NCBI RefSeq assembly: GCF_000582685.1 | Contig: NZ_KK073769.1 | Span: 316,837-380,836, forward strand | DNA: 64,000 nt | Reading direction: 5' to 3' | Origin: [Scytonema hofmanni] UTEX 2349 | GTDB taxonomy: Bacteria > Cyanobacteriota > Cyanobacteriia > Cyanobacteriales > Nostocaceae | Part shown: positions 60,798-64,000 of the stretch, one piece after another | How the letters are laid out: every line of letters begins with the position of its first letter | How positions within the stretch are numbered: the stretch's first letter is position 1 | Notes under the pieces: generated by a model | The model's input: the letters and a program-made list of their open reading frames with translations, nothing else | Database searches by the model: none | What the model was told of the DNA's origin: nothing | Program-made: the position numbers and the translations under genes

Positions 60798-62405
60798 CTA
60801 TGGATTCATCCGAATTAAGTCTGTTAAAATACTATCCAAACTGCCGTTAACTTGAATCCGATCAATCTTCTCTGCAATCCGCTCTAATACTTCGAGTTCC
60901 TTTAAACGCAATGCAACGGGATTATCTTCCATCACTTTAGCAGTGTTTAGCATACTGCGGGTAGCAGCAGTTTCTTCTCTACGTCTGACTACGTTTGCTT
61001 GAGCGGTTTTTTCTGCTTCGACTACTTTGCTCAAAATAGCCTTAATCTCACCAGGTAAAATAATATCTTTGACACCTACAGAATCTACTTCAATTCCATA
61101 GTCTGCGGCTTTCTGGCGAATATATTCAGATATACTTCTATCAATTGCACCTTTATCTTCTAATAAAGTATCTAAGTTGCGTTCACCGACTGCACCACGC
61201 AAAGCAAACTGTAATTCTTTGTATAAGAAGCCAGAAATGTCTGATAACCCGTTTTTTGCCCTCAATGGGTCTTGGATGCGGAAACCTGCGGTCAAATTCA
61301 ACCGCAGAGGTACTTTATCTTTAGAGAGGATGTCTTGACCAGATACTTCCATATTTTGTAGTCGCAGGTCAATGGTTTCGGTTTGAAAAGAGCGTCCAAA
61401 TAACCACCAAGCGTGTACTCCTGGCGATCGCTCTCCTTGAAACTCTTGATTAATGTATACTAATCCAACATGCTGTGCGGGCACTTGGCAAATATGCAAA
61501 CAGTTGCGACTGAGCAATTTAACTTCTGGTGAACCCTCAACCAACTCAGCCACTAAAGTAGACTGTAACTGAGCATCAGCGCTGATGTCAATAATTTCCA
61601 CTTCAACACCCTGCCAAAACAACTTGCGGCTTGTGGGTGGCAAAATAGAAATAACTTTACCTCTATATCGCACAATTGCAACTTGCGAAGTCAGTAATTG
61701 CACTGTCTCACAGTAGGCAGCAATAAAATCAGGATGTTTTTCAACGAGTACATCTTCCTGGGGAAAGTTTGGGTTAGGGATAATTCGGCTGAGAGTTTGG
61801 ACTGTAACATCTCTATCTACCGACCAAAAAGCATACTCTCCTGGTTCTAGAGGTCGCACAAAATTATTTTGCAGATATAGTAAACCAATCTCATATTCGG
61901 AGATTTGGAACTTCTTCAGTCCATTCAAGGCAACTGAGCGCAATTGCGGCACAAAGGAACTAGGCAATTCTAAGCTTTCTTCCAAGTTGAAGAGATGACA
62001 TTCTACCTCAATAAAACCACGCCAAAAAGCTCGCAATTGATTTGGTGCAACGCTTACCCAATTTTGACCGTAGCGGACTAACGCAGTTTGGTTGAATGTG
62101 GTTCTGATAATCAATAAATGTTCTTGCAGTTCAGCTTCGTGACTTCGCAACAACAATTCTAGGTTTTCAATTTCAGCTTCCGGTTCATTGAGATCATGAA
62201 TTTTAACTTGCCAATGCCGACCAAAATATGTATACGTACCAGGCTGCAAAATTTTCTTAAAGTCACTGCGGTGATATAAGATACCGATTTCGTTAGGTTT
62301 AATATAAAATGTTTGCCACATAGTAATTTGCATAAATAATTTGCGTGATATTTTAGATATAGGCGATCGCGATCGCAACCAACTAAGAAGATTTGATAAA
62401 GACAT
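60798..62405 (-). CDS. SPFH/slipin-family protein with triplicated N-terminal module
   Basis: 535 residues. A repeated motif occurs three times: GILYHRSDFKKILQPGTYTY (41-60), GLLYLQNNFVRPLEPGEYAF (174-193) and GLVYINQEFQGERSPGVHAW (314-333). A C-terminal SPFH domain then follows (NLTAGFRIQDPLRAKNGLSD, ALRGAVGERNLDTLLEDKGA, YGIEVDSVGVKDIILPGEIK), with a coiled-coil end. No signal peptide is obvious. Such slipins scaffold membrane patches; the repeats may be extra membrane or ligand sites. Stand-alone gene, about 440 bp from the tRNA-like array. Confidence 0.82.
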   Translation of the reverse strand: MSLSNLLSWLRSRSPISKISRKLFMQITMWQTFYIKPNEIGILYHRSDFKKILQPGTYTYFGRHWQVKIHDLNEPEAEIENLELLLRSHEAELQEHLLIIRTTFNQTALVRYGQNWVSVAPNQLRAFWRGFIEVECHLFNLEESLELPSSFVPQLRSVALNGLKKFQISEYEIGLLYLQNNFVRPLEPGEYAFWSVDRDVTVQTLSRIIPNPNFPQEDVLVEKHPDFIAAYCETVQLLTSQVAIVRYRGKVISILPPTSRKLFWQGVEVEIIDISADAQLQSTLVAELVEGSPEVKLLSRNCLHICQVPAQHVGLVYINQEFQGERSPGVHAWWLFGRSFQTETIDLRLQNMEVSGQDILSKDKVPLRLNLTAGFRIQDPLRAKNGLSDISGFLYKELQFALRGAVGERNLDTLLEDKGAIDRSISEYIRQKAADYGIEVDSVGVKDIILPGEIKAILSKVVEAEKTAQANVVRRREETAATRSMLNTAKVMEDNPVALRLKELEVLERIAEKIDRIQVNGSLDSILTDLIRMNP

Positions 62406-62842
62406 TTATAACCTTACTTGAATTCAAATACCACCTGCGATTTAAATCGCTATCTCACAGCTTAAGTATTGGAGTTTGCAACCTTGTAAAAAAGGCTAAA
62501 GGATTGGTTTAAGCTATTTGTAATACTATATACTACATTTTTTTTTACTCTGCAAGTGCAAGTGTTTACAGTTCAGATGTGGGCAAAAGCTTCTCTAAAG
62601 CTGGATTAAGATTGCTGTTACTTTTCAAAAGACTGCTTGATAGCAATCTAGAAAAAAAGAACCGCGCTCAAATATGCCGTTCGCTTTGCTAATCTAGAAT
62701 CCCGAAGTAAAACTAGATGTAGAAAACAAAGGGACATACTCAAATTAGAGAGAAATGCAGTTGCGCTTACTCCTTGACTGTGACTACCGAACATCACCCT
62801 TACGAATGATGACCGACAGCAGAACACTTGCACCGCAGAGTT
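62406..62842. other. intergenic region before the tRNA array (437 bp)
   Basis: AT-rich to about 62640; afterwards the base composition changes and tRNA-like patches appear (around 62760-62840, with GTGATGTTCGGTAGTCAC on the minus strand), but no full cloverleaf can be drawn. Short frames across it look random. Confidence 0.4.
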
Positions 62843-62903
62843 TGGAAAATGACGGACTTGAACCGTTTTGGGATTTCTCCCGTACCATATTGGCTACCTT
62901 TGC
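62843..62903 (-). pseudogene. tRNA remnant lacking its anticodon arm
   Basis: The minus strand gives an acceptor GCAAAGG, TAGCCA D-arm start, GGTA D-loop, T-arm ACGG-TTCAAGT-CCGT and ATTTTCC-A 3' end. Only about 11 bases lie where 22 are needed for anticodon and variable loops, so the arm is deleted. Confidence 0.5.
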
Positions 62904-62932
62904 AGAGTAGTGTCTTTTGACCCGGACAGGGT

Positions 62933-63008
62933 TGGGTGAAAGTATAGGAATTGAACCTACAACACATCGATTATGAGTCGATTGCTCTTCCAATTGAGCT
63001 AACTTCCT
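62933..63008 (-). tRNA. tRNA-Met/Ile2-like (anticodon CAU), CCA encoded
   Basis: A complete cloverleaf: acceptor AGGAAGT / ACTTTCA (one mismatch at 1-72), GCTC D-stem, anticodon arm ATCGA-CTCATAA-TCGAT, T-arm GTAGG-TTCAATT-CCTAT, then discriminator C and CCA. The acceptor mismatch and the unusual arm suggest either a specialised or a decaying gene. It is nearly identical in its anticodon arm to the next tRNA. Confidence 0.6.
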
Positions 63009-63011
63009 GGG

Positions 63012-63084
63012 TGATTGATACAGGAGTTGAACCTGTGACGCATCGATTATGAGTCGATCGCTCTACCAACTGAGCTAATCAAAC
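63012..63084 (-). tRNA. tRNA-Met/Ile2-like (anticodon CAU), no CCA
   Basis: 73 bases fold exactly: GTTTGAT / ATCAATC acceptor (one T-T mismatch), TA, GCTC-AGTTGGTA-GAGC D-arm, ATCGA-CTCATAA-TCGAT anticodon arm, five-base variable loop, ACAGG-TTCAACT-CCTGT T-arm, discriminator A. It lies 3 bp upstream of the previous tRNA in the same direction. CAU could mean Met or, after lysidine formation, Ile. Confidence 0.65.
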
Positions 63085-63267
63085 GATATAGTTTAAAGTA
63101 CTTGGCGGTATACGCTCATACCAGAGGTTGGCGCACCAGTTAGGTATATAGAACCTAAACTATAGCTTTGTAACTTTGTTACTATCCCGCTCTAAATTTA
63201 ACACAGGAAAGCTGAATAGCACTAATTAAAAGCAGAAACGCTAGCATTTATTTATACTGGTTTTTAA

Positions 63268-63615
63268 CTAAATATCGTCTGACTTAAGTCGCAACATATC
63301 ACGCATAAAAATCACCAGTCTTGGATAAGTTTGATAAAATTCCTTTTTGTTGTTGAACTGGTGACTTTCATAAAAAACATTGTTACCAGTTGATATTTCA
63401 AGGATATCCATTTCACAAGCTCCTGACTCCCAAACCGTTACTCTACCGAGATGTAATGAGCTCTCAAAGTCAAGACGCATAGCTGAATTATCACTAGGTT
63501 CACAGTAGGTCAGCGTGTATTCCAGCCGATAAGCAGCAAAACGTGATCTTAATCCTGATTGAAATCGGTCAAAACCTCGTTCTAAAATTAGCTGTGTTAG
63601 TGGATTTAGACTCAT
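63268..63615 (-). CDS. TriTu-like immunity protein, no toxin adjacent
   Basis: 115 residues. The pattern LDFESSLHLGRVTVWESGAC, then EMDILEISTGNNVFYESHQF, resembles the TriTu immunity family of polymorphic toxin systems, from memory. No toxin gene is beside it (tRNA array on one side, MITE on the other). Soluble. It could protect against a secreted nuclease-type toxin. Confidence 0.5.
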   Translation of the reverse strand: MSLNPLTQLILERGFDRFQSGLRSRFAAYRLEYTLTYCEPSDNSAMRLDFESSLHLGRVTVWESGACEMDILEISTGNNVFYESHQFNNKKEFYQTYPRLVIFMRDMLRLKSDDI

Positions 63616-63682
63616 TCCTTATATTAAAAGCAGGAGTATTATTAATTCGACCCAACTCTGCAAAAAACAATTAAGTAGTTGT

Positions 63683-63869
63683 GCAAAATTAAATATATAT
63701 TTGTCATTGCGAATGGAGCGTTCGCGTTGGCAAAGCCTCTCGCAGAGAAGCGTCCCGAAGGGAAGCGGAATGTTCGCGCAGCGTCTCCGATAGGAGAAGC
63801 AATTCGCTTGCGGTTTGGAGATTGCTTTGCTACATTTCATTTCGCTCGCAATGACATAAATAATTTTGC
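63683..63869. repeat. inverted-repeat element (TIR GCAAAATTA..TGTCATTGCGA)
   Basis: Outer arms GCAAAATTAAATATATATTT and AATAATTTTGC, inner arms TGTCATTGCGA and TCGCAATGACA. The centre has hairpin-rich filler (AGCCTCTCGCAGAGAAGCGT, TTCGCGCAGCGTCTCC). Non-coding; a typical cyanobacterial non-autonomous element in the last 385 bp. Confidence 0.85.
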
Positions 63870-63937
63870 GTAACCACTTACCTCAAATGCAATGTTTACG
63901 ACGGACTACGCCTCAATTTAATAAATGCTCACAATTA

Positions 63938-64000
63938 ATTCTTGTAGCTCAGTCTGGGAAAGCCACACCAGTCATGGGGTCGCGGATATACAACCCTAGT
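63938..64000 (+). tRNA. tRNA-like sequence cut by the window end
   Basis: TTCTTG-TAGCTCAGTCTGGGAAAGCC resembles an acceptor and D-arm, and ACACC...GGGGT an anticodon stem, but position 33 is not T and the T-arm is outside the window. It may be a further degraded member of the array, in the opposite direction. Confidence 0.3.

Larger units (their letters stand above)
48227..64000. mobile_element. nifD excision element (left part, at least 15.8 kb)
   Basis: Everything after the core at 48226-48236 is unrelated to nif. Visible contents are toxin-antitoxin genes, vapC relics, an M48 protease, a helicase-Vsr defence protein, PPK2, an HNH/Dam pair, a PD-(D/E)XK-like gene, a helicase relic, an SPFH protein, tRNA-like genes and an immunity-like gene. 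No xisA-type recombinase is recognised here; in known elements it lies near one end, so it may be at the far end. If a second core does not exist downstream, the interruption would be a permanent one instead. Confidence 0.7.

Noticed and set aside
62648..62993. Two minus-strand frames of 61 and 69 codons
   Set aside because: They cross the tRNA-like sequences and have no protein-like features.

Overview
The window looks like chromosome of a filamentous, heterocyst-forming cyanobacterium (Nostocales). The octamer GCGATCGC (HIP1) recurs throughout. The genes include acsF of chlorophyll synthesis, a Tab2 protein, a Ycf29-like regulator, DUF2949 and DUF4330 proteins, and a cyanobacterial molybdenum nitrogenase cluster with fdxN and a cyanoglobin gene. 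Short tandem heptanucleotide repeats and small inverted-repeat (MITE-like) elements are dense between genes and reach into several genes.

Layout. 1-12.4 kb: start of an ISAs1-like transposase, orphan response regulator, EamA exporter, Tab2, a mazEF-type pair, an orphan 5-methylcytosine methyltransferase, a PPP phosphatase, an M48 protease and a BlaI/M56 pair. 12.8-33.4 kb: housekeeping genes (acsF, murC-murB, nadD, gap, thiL, a CYP38-like PPIase, efp-accB, proS, a PlsC-like acyltransferase) and Uma2 nucleases. 33.5-37.5 kb: a chitin-binding-type secreted protein and a minus-strand nif group in transcription order nifP(cysE), an 85-aa protein, a DUF2949 protein, nifV, nifZ, nifT. 38.2-39.5 kb: an oxidoreductase and an orphan antitoxin. 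40.4-48.3 kb: plus-strand nifB, fdxN, nifS, nifU, glbN, nifH, nifD. 48.2-64 kb: toxin-antitoxin, defence-like and restriction-modification genes, an SPFH protein and a degraded tRNA array.

The central observation is that nifD is interrupted. After Ser454 the reading frame meets the 11-bp sequence GGATTACTCCG at 48226-48236, the known recombination core of the heterocyst nifD excision element, and then runs into 17 unrelated residues. The nifD 3' end, nifK and the recombinase gene xisA are not in the window, so the element appears to run at least 15.8 kb to the window end. Its visible cargo is a large DUF4011-helicase-Vsr (Hhe-like) defence protein with two internal duplications, an HNH/Dam restriction-modification pair, toxin-antitoxin genes, vapC relics, a helicase relic, PPK2 and tRNA-like genes.

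Two further nif observations stand out. First, the same 28-bp palindromic repeat lies in frame in nifB (interdomain linker) and nifP (C terminus) and encodes nearly the same peptide in both. Second, the upstream regions of nifP and nifB share a diverged block with paired TACTAGTA and GAGTACAA motifs in the same orientation relative to each gene. This suggests a common nif control element, now separated by a 2.5-kb oxidoreductase/antitoxin segment.
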